Both the position numbers and the translations under genes were made by a program. Below the pieces are notes generated by a model. That model was not told where the DNA came from, searched no databases, and saw only the letters and a program-made list of their open reading frames with translations. Shown here piece after piece: positions 10,276 to 19,393 of a stretch of 64,000 bases of DNA; the first letter of the stretch is position 1, and each line of letters begins with the position of its first letter. This stretch comes from Bradyrhizobium algeriense (lineage in GTDB: Bacteria > Pseudomonadota > Alphaproteobacteria > Rhizobiales > Xanthobacteraceae), in NCBI RefSeq assembly GCF_036924595.1, contig NZ_JAZHRV010000001.1, positions 4,464,001-4,528,000 on the forward strand, read 5' to 3'.

Positions 10276-11553
10276 TCAGCGCATCAGCTTCAGCGCATCG
10301 GAGAAAAATTCCGCACCGCCGAAATTGCCCGATTTCAGTGCAAGTAGCATTTCGCCCTTATCGGCGCCGACGGCGCGCAGAACCGGCACTCCTGCAGCGA
10401 TTTCCTCGCCTACGAGGAATCCGGGAATGCCCAGGCGATCGACGACGGCGCCCGAAGTTTCACCACCGGCGACCACCAGCCGGCGCACGCCTGAGCGCAC
10501 CAAACCTTCCGCGATGTCCGCCATCGCCTGCTCGATGGCATGTCCGGCTGCATCGCGGCCATGCCGGGATTGCAGAGCTGCAACTTGGTCCGGCGTCGAG
10601 CTGCTGGCGATCAGGATCGGACCGTCGGTGATTCGGTCGGCAGCCCAGGCCAGCGCGCGACGCACCTCGCCGGGTCCGGCGATGATCTGTTCGGGATCGA
10701 GATGCAGCACGGCCATGGTCTTTTCGGCATTGGCGATCTGGGCCAGCGTCGCCTGCGAGCAACTCCCGGCCAGGCACGCCGCCGGCCCGCCGACCGGCGC
10801 GCCGGACGCCGCGCCAGCCGAAGCCGATTTGACCTTACCGGAAGCGACCAGCGCCCGGGCCAGGCCGAGGCCGATGCCGGATGCGCCAACCGACAGGCGA
10901 TGATCCAGCGCGACGTCGCCGATGGTTTCCAGATCGCGGTCGAACACGGCGTCGATGATGGCTGCGCCGATGCCCTTCGCCGCCAGATCGGCGAGACGTT
11001 CGCGAACGGCGTCCGCGCCGCGCGAAAGCGTGGCGAGATTGACCAGCCCGACTTTGGTTTGGCTCTGGCGCGCCAGCACGCGCACCAGATTGGAATCGTG
11101 CATCGGGTTGAGCGGATGGTCCTTCAGCGGACTTTCGTTCAGCGGCACGGAACCGACGAACAGGTTGCCCTGATAGACGGTGCGGCCGGTTTCCGGAAAG
11201 GCCGGCGTCACCAGAACGATGGCGTCGCCGGAATCGGCGCGTAGCGCGTCCATCACCGGGCCGATGTTGCCGGCGTCGGTGGAATCGAAGGTCGAGCAGA
11301 TCTTGAACAGCACGTGGCCGGCGCCGCGGCCGCGCAGCCATTTTTCGGCGGCGCGGGAACGATCAACCGCAACGTCAGCCTCGATCGAGCGGCTCTTGAG
11401 CGACACCACGACTGCGTCGACCTCAGGCAGCGCGAGGTCGTCCGACGGTACGCCGATGGTCTGCACCGTGCGCAGGCCCTGACGGGTCAGCGTGTTGGCG
11501 AGATCGGAGGCGCCGGTGTAGTCGTCGGCGATGCAGCCCAGAGACAATTTCAC
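10276..11553 (-). CDS. otnK: 3-oxo-tetronate kinase (DUF1537 four-carbon acid sugar kinase)
   Basis: Phosphorylates 3-oxo-tetronate to 3-oxo-tetronate 4-phosphate, the third step of L-threonate use. The 425-residue protein has the N-terminal sugar-acid-binding motif ADDYTGASDLAN (residues 9-20), FKICSTFDSTDAGNIGP near 83-99, and the C-terminal nucleotide-binding motif VVAGGETSGAVVDRLG typical of this kinase family. The start is a GTG that overlaps the otnI stop codon (gtga), which indicates translational coupling. Its neighbours ltnD, otnI and otnC make the assignment firm. Confidence 0.92.
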   Translation of the reverse strand: MKLSLGCIADDYTGASDLANTLTRQGLRTVQTIGVPSDDLALPEVDAVVVSLKSRSIEADVAVDRSRAAEKWLRGRGAGHVLFKICSTFDSTDAGNIGPVMDALRADSGDAIVLVTPAFPETGRTVYQGNLFVGSVPLNESPLKDHPLNPMHDSNLVRVLARQSQTKVGLVNLATLSRGADAVRERLADLAAKGIGAAIIDAVFDRDLETIGDVALDHRLSVGASGIGLGLARALVASGKVKSASAGAASGAPVGGPAACLAGSCSQATLAQIANAEKTMAVLHLDPEQIIAGPGEVRRALAWAADRITDGPILIASSSTPDQVAALQSRHGRDAAGHAIEQAMADIAEGLVRSGVRRLVVAGGETSGAVVDRLGIPGFLVGEEIAAGVPVLRAVGADKGEMLLALKSGNFGGAEFFSDALKLMR

Positions 11554-12332
11554 GGCTTTACTCCGGCATAGGGCTTGAACCAGGCGAGGCCGTCGGTGGT
11601 CTTGCCGCGCGGATTGTATTCGCAGCCGACGAAGCCGCCATAGCCGAGCCGGTCGAGTTCAGTGAACAGGAAAGGATAGTTCAGTTCCTCGCCGTCGGGT
11701 TCGTTGCGCGAGGGAATGCTGGCGATCTGGACGTGGCCTGTGATCGGCATCATCTCGCGCAGCCGCATGGTGACGTCGCCATGAATGATCTGGCAGTGAT
11801 AGATATCGAACTGCAGTTTTAGATTTGGAATCTTCAGTTCGGTGATCAGGTCGCGCGCGAAGCCAAAATCGTTGAGAAAGTAGCCCGGCACGTTGCGGGC
11901 ATTGATCGGCTCTATCACGACGTCGAGGCCATAGGCTGCGAAGAACTCCGCGGCCCACGTCACCGATTTATAAAACTGCTCGACGGCTTTCGGTTCGCTG
12001 CGATTGGCGATGCCGGCCATCAGATGCAGCCGCTTGACGCCGGTCGCCTGCGCGTAAGGAAGCGCCGTCTCAAGGCCGCGCTTCAGATCGTCAAAACGCT
12101 CCGGCAGCGCCGCAAAGCCCTTTTCGCCGGCGTCCCAATTGCCCGGCGGCAGATTGAACAGCGCCTGCGTCAGGCCGTTGCGCTTCAGGCCGTCGCCGAC
12201 GGCTTCGGCCGGATGGTCGTAAGGGAACAGGAATTCGACGGCGGTGAAGCCCGCTTTCGCCGCCGCCTCGAAGCGGTCGAGGAACGGCACGTCGGTGAAC
12301 ATCATGGAGAGATTGGCGGCAAAATGCGGCAT
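11550..12332 (-). CDS. otnI: 2-oxo-tetronate isomerase
   Basis: A 260-residue TIM-barrel protein of the hydroxypyruvate isomerase/xylose isomerase-like family, predicted to convert 2-oxo-tetronate to 3-oxo-tetronate. Typical segments are FTAVEFLFPYDHPAE, VIEPINARNVPGYFLND and LKLQFDIYHCQIIHGD, which include the metal-binding Glu, Asp and His. AAGGGGA lies eight bases upstream of the start. It sits between ltnD (26-base gap) and otnK (4-base overlap). Hydroxypyruvate isomerase is the alternative, but the gene context favours the tetronate route. Confidence 0.9.
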   Translation of the reverse strand: MPHFAANLSMMFTDVPFLDRFEAAAKAGFTAVEFLFPYDHPAEAVGDGLKRNGLTQALFNLPPGNWDAGEKGFAALPERFDDLKRGLETALPYAQATGVKRLHLMAGIANRSEPKAVEQFYKSVTWAAEFFAAYGLDVVIEPINARNVPGYFLNDFGFARDLITELKIPNLKLQFDIYHCQIIHGDVTMRLREMMPITGHVQIASIPSRNEPDGEELNYPFLFTELDRLGYGGFVGCEYNPRGKTTDGLAWFKPYAGVKP

Positions 12333-12358
12333 CGAGCGTCCCCTTCTTGATCTTGCGG

Positions 12359-13273
12359 CTATTTCGGTTCGCCGGGCAGATGCGTGCCGGTGACGCGGGC
12401 ATACATCCGCGCCACCGAGGCGTCGTCGTCGCGGCCCATGCCCGATGCGGCCGTCATCAAAAACATCTGCAGCGCAGCAGCGGCCACCGGCACCGGGAAC
12501 TTTTGCGAGCGCGCCATGTCCTGGATGATGCCGAGGTCTTTCACGAAAATTTCGACCGCACTGCGCGGCGTATAATCGCCGTCGAGCACATGCGGCATGC
12601 GGTTCTCGAACATCCAGGAATTGCCGGCGGATGCCGTGATCACCTCGTAGACCTTTCTTATGTCGAGGCCCTGCTTGGCAGCGAATGCGATGGCTTCCGA
12701 GGCGGCGGCGATGTGGACGCCGGCGAGCAACTGGTTGATCATCTTGAACGCGGCGCCCTGGCCGGCATCATCGCCGAGTTCGTAAAGTTTTGCGGCCATC
12801 GCATCGAGTGCCGGTCGGGCTTTGGCAAAGGCGGCCGGGCTGCCTGAGGCCAAAACGGTGAGTTCACCCTGCGCCGCCCGCTGCGCACCGCCTGATATCG
12901 GCGCGTCGAGGTAGTGCCGCCCGGTGGCTTCCAACTGTTTGGCGAGCCGCCGCGCGACGTCGGGGTCCATGGTGGCGGAGGAGACGAATACCGCGCCCTT
13001 GCCCAGGGTTTCGGCGACGCCATTGGCACCGAACAGGATGGTCTCGGTCTGGGCCGCGTTGACGACCACGCTGACGACGATGTCAGCCGCCTTGGCGGCT
13101 TCCGCCGGCGTCCCGGCCCCCTTCCCGCCGTCAGCCACGAACCGCGCCACGGAGTCCGCCGAGACGTCGCAGCCGGTGACTTCGAGGCCGGCGCGGCGCA
13201 GCGAGGTCGCCATGCCGAACCCCATCGAGCCCAGTCCGATGACGGCGACACGCGGTTTGGCGGATTCTGGCAT
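12359..13273 (-). CDS. ltnD: L-threonate dehydrogenase
   Basis: NAD-dependent oxidation of L-threonate to 2-oxo-tetronate, the entry step of the pathway. The 304-residue protein belongs to the 3-hydroxyisobutyrate dehydrogenase family: Rossmann motif GLGSMG at residues 13-18, substrate-binding SGGAQRAAQGEL, and the catalytic-lysine motif AFKMINQLLAG. The start MPESAKPRV is supported by GAGGGA eight bases upstream; the longer open frame beyond it has no family similarity. It is the first gene of the minus-strand unit ltnD-otnI-otnK and faces otnC across a 118-base gap. Confidence 0.91.
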   Translation of the reverse strand: MPESAKPRVAVIGLGSMGFGMATSLRRAGLEVTGCDVSADSVARFVADGGKGAGTPAEAAKAADIVVSVVVNAAQTETILFGANGVAETLGKGAVFVSSATMDPDVARRLAKQLEATGRHYLDAPISGGAQRAAQGELTVLASGSPAAFAKARPALDAMAAKLYELGDDAGQGAAFKMINQLLAGVHIAAASEAIAFAAKQGLDIRKVYEVITASAGNSWMFENRMPHVLDGDYTPRSAVEIFVKDLGIIQDMARSQKFPVPVAAAALQMFLMTAASGMGRDDDASVARMYARVTGTHLPGEPK

Positions 13274-13391
13274 GCGGCGATCCCTCAATGGTTCATTTTG
13301 GCCGCCATCAGACCTGACGGCTTTGCCTCTGGGTATCACGGCTTGGCCGCGCTGCCAAAGCGTGGGAAAAGGCGTCAAACGGGGTCGGTTC
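13274..13391. promoter_or_regulatory. Divergent promoter region between ltnD and otnC
   Basis: This 118-base interval must hold promoters for both transcripts of the threonate pathway. It includes a short dyad of the form ttggc-N6-gccaa that could bind a repressor. No regulator gene for the pathway is adjacent, so control is unknown. Confidence 0.4.
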
Positions 13392-14054
13392 ATGAGCGAA
13401 ACAAAAATCCGGGAGGAAATCTGCCGCCTCGGTCGCTCGCTGTTCGAGCGCGGGCTGACGCCGGGCTCCTCGGGCAACATCAGCGTGAAACTCGACAACG
13501 GTGGCTGGCTGGTGACGCCGACCAATGCCTCGCTGGGCTCGCTCGACCCGGCGCGGATGTCGCGGCTCGGCCCCGACGGACGGCTGATATCCGGCGACGC
13601 GCCGACCAAGGAAGTGCCGCTGCACACCGCGCTCTACCAGACTCGCGGCGCTGCGCGCGCGGTCGTGCACCTGCATTCGACCCACTCAGTGGCATTGTCG
13701 ATGCTGCCGGAGATCGACCCCCGCGCCGCGCTGCCGCCGATGACGCCCTACTACCTGATGAAATGCGGCCACACCGCGCTGGTGCCGTATTATCGTCCCG
13801 GCGATCCGGCTGTCGCCGACGCGATCAAGGGGCTGGCCGGAAAATACTCCTCCGTGCTCCTCGCCAATCACGGGCCGGTGGTATCTGGGGACACGCTGGA
13901 AGCTGCGGTGTTCGCGATCGAGGAACTGGAAGAAACGGCGAGATTGTATTTGCTGCTGCGCGGACTGAACCCACGGTATCTGTCGCCGGCGCAGGTAGAG
14001 GATTTGACGAAGACGTTCGGGCTGACATTGCCGGAGCATGGGAAGCATTCATAG
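13392..14054 (+). CDS. otnC: 3-oxo-tetronate 4-phosphate decarboxylase
   Basis: A 220-residue class II aldolase-family enzyme, predicted to decarboxylate 3-oxo-tetronate 4-phosphate to dihydroxyacetone phosphate, which enters glycolysis. It shows the phosphate-binding GSSGNIS motif near residue 26, the metal-ligand motif HLHSTHSVALS near 93, and LLANHGPVVSG near 157. The start MSETKIREE follows GGGG seven bases upstream. It is transcribed away from ltnD, so the pathway is split over two transcripts. Alternative names in this family are L-fuculose-phosphate aldolase-like proteins. Confidence 0.9.
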   Translation: MSETKIREEICRLGRSLFERGLTPGSSGNISVKLDNGGWLVTPTNASLGSLDPARMSRLGPDGRLISGDAPTKEVPLHTALYQTRGAARAVVHLHSTHSVALSMLPEIDPRAALPPMTPYYLMKCGHTALVPYYRPGDPAVADAIKGLAGKYSSVLLANHGPVVSGDTLEAAVFAIEELEETARLYLLLRGLNPRYLSPAQVEDLTKTFGLTLPEHGKHS

Positions 14055-14069
14055 CGCTTGTGTGCCGAA

Positions 14070-14108
14070 CTCTCTCCACGTCATTGCGAGCGAAGCGAAG
14101 CAATCCAG
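14070..14108. repeat. Left copy of 39-bp inverted repeat framing the GIY-YIG gene
   Basis: This 39-base segment is the exact reverse complement of 14522-14560. Its core (cattgcgagcgaagcgaagc) also recurs in the paaC-paaB gap near 39524-39607. It starts 16 bases past the otnC stop. Confidence 0.85.
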
Positions 14109-14171
14109 GGGCCACAGAAAAACTGATTGCTTCAGAGCTAACGCTCCCCACAACGCCGACGGAGAGATCGG

Positions 14172-14459
14172 ATGAAACAGCCCTGCGTCTACATCATGGC
14201 GAGCCGCCGCAACGGAACACTCTATACCGGCGTGACGAGTAACCTCCCAAAACGAGCTTTCGAACATCGCGAAGGGCTGGTCGCGGGGTTTTCAAGGAAG
14301 CACGCGTGCAAGCTTCTGGTTTGGTACGAACTTCACGGCAGCATGATCGAGGCCATTACCCGCGAAAAACAAATCAAGGCAGGCAGCCGCGCGAAGAAGC
14401 TGGCGTTGATTGAGAGTCATAACCCCAGTTGGAAGGATCTTTACGGCGATCTCATTTGA
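14172..14459 (+). CDS. Small GIY-YIG endonuclease-like protein (YhbQ type)
   Basis: A 95-residue single-domain protein. It carries the GIY-YIG signature as VYIMAS (residues 6-11) and LYTGVT (17-22), followed by the conserved Arg28 and an EH pair, and later REKQIKAGSRAKKLALI. Standalone proteins of this size are common and poorly characterised; some act on branched or damaged DNA. GGAGAGA upstream supports the start. It is framed by two inverted copies of a dispersed repeat (14070-14108 and 14522-14560), which suggests that the gene and its repeats may form a mobile or repeat-processing unit. That role is inference. Confidence 0.88.
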   Translation: MKQPCVYIMASRRNGTLYTGVTSNLPKRAFEHREGLVAGFSRKHACKLLVWYELHGSMIEAITREKQIKAGSRAKKLALIESHNPSWKDLYGDLI

Positions 14460-14521
14460 GTTCGTCATTTCGCGGAGCAATAAGCTACGACGCCATCCAG
14501 ACCGTCTCTGCCGTGAAATTT

Positions 14522-14560
14522 CTGGATTGCTTCGCTTCGCTCGCAATGACGTGGAGAGAG
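14522..14560. repeat. Right copy of 39-bp inverted repeat framing the GIY-YIG gene
   Basis: Exact reverse complement of 14070-14108. It lies between the GIY-YIG stop codon and the livF stop codon, 20 bases from the latter. It could also form part of a terminator between these convergent genes. Confidence 0.85.
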
Positions 14561-14580
14561 CTCGCCCTTCACGGCAGCAG

Positions 14581-15268
<688 letters not shown>

Positions 15269-15285
<17 letters not shown>

Positions 15286-16003
15286 GACGGTCTCCCAGAT
15301 AGGCGGTAATGACTTTCGGATCGCGGACCACATCGGTGGGCTTGCCCTCGACCAGCACCTTGCCGAGATCGAGCACGATGGCGCGGTCAACCAGCGGCAT
15401 CACGATTTCCATGACGTGCTCGACCATCAAGACGGTGACGCCGGTGTCGCGCACCTTGCGTACCAGCTCGACGCCGGTCTTGGCTTCGACCGGCGTCAGC
15501 CCGGTGAGCACTTCGTCCAGCAGCAACAGTTTCGGTTCCGTCGCCAGCGCCCGCGCTACCTCGAGCCGGCGCTTTTCAGACGGGACCAGATCGCTGGCCA
15601 GCACATTGGCGCGCGGGCCGAGGCCGCAAAATTCCAGCACCTCATGCGCCTTGCGGCGGGCATCGCGCATCACGGTGGTGCGGACCAGCGCGCCGACGAT
15701 GACGTTGTCGATGACAGTCATGGTCTCGAAACTCTTCACGACCTGAAACGTGCGGCCGATTCCGCGCTGGCAGCGTTCCGCCGCCGGCAACGCGGTGACG
15801 TCCTGGCCGTCGAAGATAATCGAGCCTTGGGTGGGCGGCAGCACGCCCGCGATCAGGTTGAACAGCGTCGACTTGCCGGCGCCGTTCGGGCCGATCAGGC
15901 CGACGATTTCGCCGCGCCCGACCGAAATCGAGACGTCGCTGTTGGCAATCAGGCCGCCAAAACGCTGCCAGACGCCGCGGGTTTCCAGAAGAGGCGTCGT
16001 CAT
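15269..16003 (-). CDS. livG: Branched-chain amino acid-type ABC transporter, ATP-binding protein LivG
   Basis: A 244-residue ATPase partner of LivF. Walker A GPNGAGKST is normal. The ABC signature region reads LVPSEKRRLEVARAL rather than the usual LSGGQ-like form, and Walker B continues as LLLLDEVLTGL instead of DEP. Such variants occur in one branch of LivG-like proteins, so the gene is probably functional. The start overlaps the end of livM by 4 bases. Confidence 0.92.
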
Positions 16004-16980
16004 CGGGCCGCCTCCTTACGTTTGAACGAGAACAGGCCGATCAGCCCCTGCGGCCGCGCCAGCGAAATCGCGATGATCAGGCCGCCATAGACGATCAGGT
16101 CGACACCACGGCCGGAGCCGCCCATGTAGGAACGCGTCAACTCCGTGAGCGGGATCAGGATGACCGCGCCCAGCATCGGACCCCACAGCGTACCGATACC
16201 CCCTAGCACGGCGGGCAAGGCCATCAGCAGCGAGAGCTGAAAGCCCATGATGCTCTCGGGATCGATATAGGAGACGAACTGCGCATAGAAGCTGCCGCCG
16301 ACCGCAACCAGGAACGCCGAGACCGCCGCCGCACCCATCTTGGAATTGAACACGACCACGCCGAGGCTTTCAGCCGCCTCCGGATTGTCCTTTACTGCGC
16401 GCCACCAAAAACCCCATTTGGAATTTTCCAGCCACCAGGTAACGAACCAGGCGACGCAAGCCAACGCCAGCGCGAAGTAGAAGTATGGCAGCTTGCTGCG
16501 TGGGAACTGGAATTTCAGCCAGCTGTCGCCGCGCACGGGAATCTCGATGCCCATCGCAGCACCAGCCCAATCCCAGTTGTGAAACAGCAATAGCCCGATC
16601 TCGGCGATGACAATGGTGGCGATGACGAAGTAATGTCCGCGCAGCCGGAAACAGGGGTAGCCAAGCGCCATCGCAATCAGCGCGGAGATCACGCCGCCGC
16701 CGAGCATGCCGAACCACGGCAGCACGCCGAATTTGGTAAACAGCAGCGCGGTGGTGTAGGCGCCAAGCCCGAAATAGAGCGCGTGGCCGAGCGAGATCTG
16801 TCCGCAATAGCCGGAAAGAATGTTCCAGCTCTGCGACAGCGCGCCCCACATCAGCGTCAGCACCATCATGTTCTGGACGTACACGTCCTTGACGAACAGC
16901 GGCACGACGGCTGCGATCGCGGCGAGAACACATGCGACGACGAGGTCGCGGCGGCGGCGTTCTGCGAAAGCGGTATCCAT
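16000..16980 (-). CDS. livM: Branched-chain amino acid-type ABC transporter permease LivM
   Basis: A 326-residue inner-membrane permease with about nine hydrophobic segments. It contains NILSGYCGQISLGHALYFGLGAY without its flanks (the conserved LivM loop near residues 53-75), and GIGTLWGPMLGA near the C-terminus. The start MDTAFAERRRRD overlaps the livH stop codon by one base (tgatg), so translation is coupled. The frame stays open to 17265, but that part lies inside livH. Confidence 0.92.
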   Translation of the reverse strand: MDTAFAERRRRDLVVACVLAAIAAVVPLFVKDVYVQNMMVLTLMWGALSQSWNILSGYCGQISLGHALYFGLGAYTTALLFTKFGVLPWFGMLGGGVISALIAMALGYPCFRLRGHYFVIATIVIAEIGLLLFHNWDWAGAAMGIEIPVRGDSWLKFQFPRSKLPYFYFALALACVAWFVTWWLENSKWGFWWRAVKDNPEAAESLGVVVFNSKMGAAAVSAFLVAVGGSFYAQFVSYIDPESIMGFQLSLLMALPAVLGGIGTLWGPMLGAVILIPLTELTRSYMGGSGRGVDLIVYGGLIIAISLARPQGLIGLFSFKRKEAAR

Positions 16981-17858
16981 CACATCGATCCGAACAGGCC
17001 GCGCGGCCGGATGAAGACGACAAGGAGATAGACCGCATAGATGCCGACCGCCTTGAGCGAAGGCGGCAGCAGCAACGCAGTCGTGGCCTCGACGAGGCCG
17101 ACGATGATGCCGCCGGCGAAGGCGCCGAACACGCTGCCGAAACCGCCGAGCGCCACCGTCACATAGGCGATCAGCGCGAATGAAGCGCCGACATCCGGAT
17201 AGATGTAGAAGAAGATCGCCATGATCGCGCCTGATAGCCCCACCAGCGCCGCCCCCAGGCCCCAACCCAGCGCGAACACCTTGTTCTTGTCGATGCCGAC
17301 CAGCGCTACGGCGCCGGCGTCCTCCCGGGTCGCTTCGAGCGCGCGGCCAAAGTCAGTGCGGTTGATGAAGAGATAGAGCGCGCCGAATGCTGTGATCGCG
17401 ACCAGGGCGCCGACCAGTTGCGGCACCGGCAGGAAGATGCCGGCGACCGAGACGGTCTTGCCGCCGAGCCAGGAATGCGTAACGCTGCGATAGTCCGGCG
17501 TGAAAAAGTACTGCGCCAGGCCGCGCATGACGATGGCGAGGCCGAAGGTGGAGAAGATCTGCACCATGCCCGCGTTGGCCTTGGCGCGCACGGCAAAGCG
17601 CACGATCAGCAGATAGACGACGGCCCCGAACACGAACAATGCCGCCGCGACCAGCGGCACCGACAGCAACGGGTCGATCGCGAAGAATGCGAACAGGAAG
17701 AACGTCGCGTACATCGCGATCATCAGGAATTCGCCATGGGCGAAGTTCACGACGTCCATCAGGCCGAAGATGAGCGCGAGGCCGACGGCGATGAGACCGT
17801 AGAGCAGTCCCATGAGGAGGCCGCTCGCCAGGCTTTGGATGATGGTTTCGGCGGTCAC
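16980..17858 (-). CDS. livH: Branched-chain amino acid-type ABC transporter permease LivH
   Basis: A 292-residue inner-membrane permease. The N-terminus (SGLLMGLLYGLIAVGLALIF, then MDVVNFAHGEFLM) and C-terminus (GLVEATTALLLPPSLK and FIRPRGLFG) are typical of LivH. It is the first permease gene after the binding-protein gene. The two are separated by about 200 bases that contain a perfect 46-bp inverted repeat. Confidence 0.92.
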   Translation of the reverse strand: MTAETIIQSLASGLLMGLLYGLIAVGLALIFGLMDVVNFAHGEFLMIAMYATFFLFAFFAIDPLLSVPLVAAALFVFGAVVYLLIVRFAVRAKANAGMVQIFSTFGLAIVMRGLAQYFFTPDYRSVTHSWLGGKTVSVAGIFLPVPQLVGALVAITAFGALYLFINRTDFGRALEATREDAGAVALVGIDKNKVFALGWGLGAALVGLSGAIMAIFFYIYPDVGASFALIAYVTVALGGFGSVFGAFAGGIIVGLVEATTALLLPPSLKAVGIYAVYLLVVFIRPRGLFGSM

Positions 17859-17877
17859 CGGGATACCCCCATCGCAC

Positions 17878-18031
17878 GTCGTCCCTGCCTAGTGCGCATT
17901 GCGCACGGGCGCAGGGACCCATAACCACTGGAGTCGCATTTGAACGAAGGACGTGAGGCCACGATGAAACCGATGCTCCTCGGCGTATGGGTCCCTGCGC
18001 CCGTGCGCAATGCGCACTAGGCAGGGACGAC
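17878..18031. repeat. Perfect 46-bp inverted repeat (17878-17923 and 17986-18031)
   Basis: The two arms match over all 46 bases and are separated by 62 bases. Each arm has internal dyads such as gtgcgcattgcgcac. The element lies between the binding-protein gene and livH in the same transcription unit. In RNA it would form a very stable hairpin, which could reduce readthrough from the binding-protein gene into the permease genes or protect the upstream mRNA. It may also be two copies of a dispersed repeat. Confidence 0.85.
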
Positions 18032-18066
18032 ACTGCGTTTGTGATGTCTCGCCAAAAAGCGACGGC

Positions 18067-19311
18067 CTACTTCATCGGCCAGACGGCTTCGGCGATCGCG
18101 GCCTGCGGCGGGAAGATGGTGACGAACTTGCCGCCGATATATTGCAGCAGCACCGGATCGGCGTCGTTGTTCTGACCCAGCTCGTCGAACTTGACGCGCT
18201 TCCACGGCATGATGGTCTGTTCGCCCGGGATGTCGGTCGCGACCAGCGCCTCGCGGATCTTCTCGCCGTCGGTCGATTTGGCGCGATTGATGGCTTCCGC
18301 CATCACCAGGAGGCCCATGAACTGCCGCGACGTCAGGTCGTTGAAATCCTTGCCCGACTTTTCCTTGAACATGGCGTTGATCTTGCCGACCATCGGCCGT
18401 TTGGCCGCGAGGTCGAGCGAGAAGCTGCCGCGCGAGATCACGCCTTCGAGCTTGTCGCCGACCGCATCATACAGCGCCTTCTCGGAGAAGCCGGCGTTCT
18501 GGGCGACGATCGCGTTCGGCTTGTAGCCGAGCTCGGCCATGGTCTTGACCAGCAGGATGCCGTCGGTGGTGTAGCTCGAGGGCATCAGCACGTCGGCGTT
18601 CGCCGTCTTGAGCTGCTGCACTTCCGCCGACAATGAGGGAGAATTGGAGCGATACTTGATGTCCGTGACGATCTTGTAGCCGCGATCGCCAGCCAGCTTG
18701 ATCTGGGTGTTGGCGGAATCGGTGCCGAAGATGGTGTCTTCGTGGAACAGCGACAGCGTGTCGATCTTGGTGCCCTTCTTCTTCATGGCGTCGAAGAAAT
18801 TGAACATCGCCGCCGAGAACATTTCGTCATGCGGCGCTGCGCGGAAATAGAACTTGAGACCGCGCTTGTGCAGGCTCGGCGAGGAATTGTCGGCCGAGAT
18901 GAACGGGATCTGGTAGCGCTCGCAGACCTGGCTGACGGTCACCGCGACCGAACTCTGATAGGTGCCGATGACGGCGCAGACCTTCTCCTGCGTGATCAGG
19001 CGCTCGGTCTCGGCACGGCCCTTCTGCGGATCGGCCTGGTGGTCGGCGAATACGAGGCGGATCTTGGCGCCGCCGAGGCCGGGCAAGCCTTCGCCTTTCG
19101 CCAGCGGCAGATCGAAATCGTGATTCTTGTTGATGATGTCGAGCGCGGTCTCATACGACTTCTGGGCATCGACACCCATCTGGGCGCTGGCGCCGGAGAA
19201 CGGATAGATCACGCCGATCACCACTTCGGAAGTTTGGGCATGGGCGGCGATCGGGCCGAGCGCTGCGGCAGCAGTGGCTCCAAGCAGTACGTTTCGGCGC
19301 GTGATATTCAT
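18067..19311 (-). CDS. ABC transporter substrate-binding protein (LivK-like, Tat signal)
   Basis: A 414-residue periplasmic binding protein of the branched-chain amino acid/amide family (type 1 fold). The N-terminus MNITRRNVLLGATAAAAL with an AHA-like cleavage site is a twin-arginine (Tat) signal, so it is probably exported folded. The body has VIGVIYPFSGASAQMG and VCAVIGTYQSSVAVTVSQV, usual for ligand-binding Leu/Ile/Val-type proteins. It is the first gene of the transporter cluster livKHMGF. Its neighbours do not fix the ligand. Confidence 0.91.
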   Translation of the reverse strand: MNITRRNVLLGATAAAALGPIAAHAQTSEVVIGVIYPFSGASAQMGVDAQKSYETALDIINKNHDFDLPLAKGEGLPGLGGAKIRLVFADHQADPQKGRAETERLITQEKVCAVIGTYQSSVAVTVSQVCERYQIPFISADNSSPSLHKRGLKFYFRAAPHDEMFSAAMFNFFDAMKKKGTKIDTLSLFHEDTIFGTDSANTQIKLAGDRGYKIVTDIKYRSNSPSLSAEVQQLKTANADVLMPSSYTTDGILLVKTMAELGYKPNAIVAQNAGFSEKALYDAVGDKLEGVISRGSFSLDLAAKRPMVGKINAMFKEKSGKDFNDLTSRQFMGLLVMAEAINRAKSTDGEKIREALVATDIPGEQTIMPWKRVKFDELGQNNDADPVLLQYIGGKFVTIFPPQAAIAEAVWPMK

Positions 19312-19393
19312 GGCGATATCCTTTGTTGGATGGCGACTATCGATGAAACGGGCGAAGGTTACGGTAAAGCCTCAATGATCAGCAGGAACTGCA

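Noticed and set aside
14070-14560. Group I intron with homing endonuclease
   Set aside because: The GIY-YIG protein is of the small standalone type, no gene is interrupted, and no intron core was seen.
16981-17265. Upstream extension of livM
   Set aside because: The extra 95 residues lie inside livH in another frame and have no LivM similarity; ATG 16980 is coupled to the livH stop.
17878-18031. CRISPR array
   Set aside because: Only two inverted arms are present, with no series of direct repeats and spacers and no cas genes.
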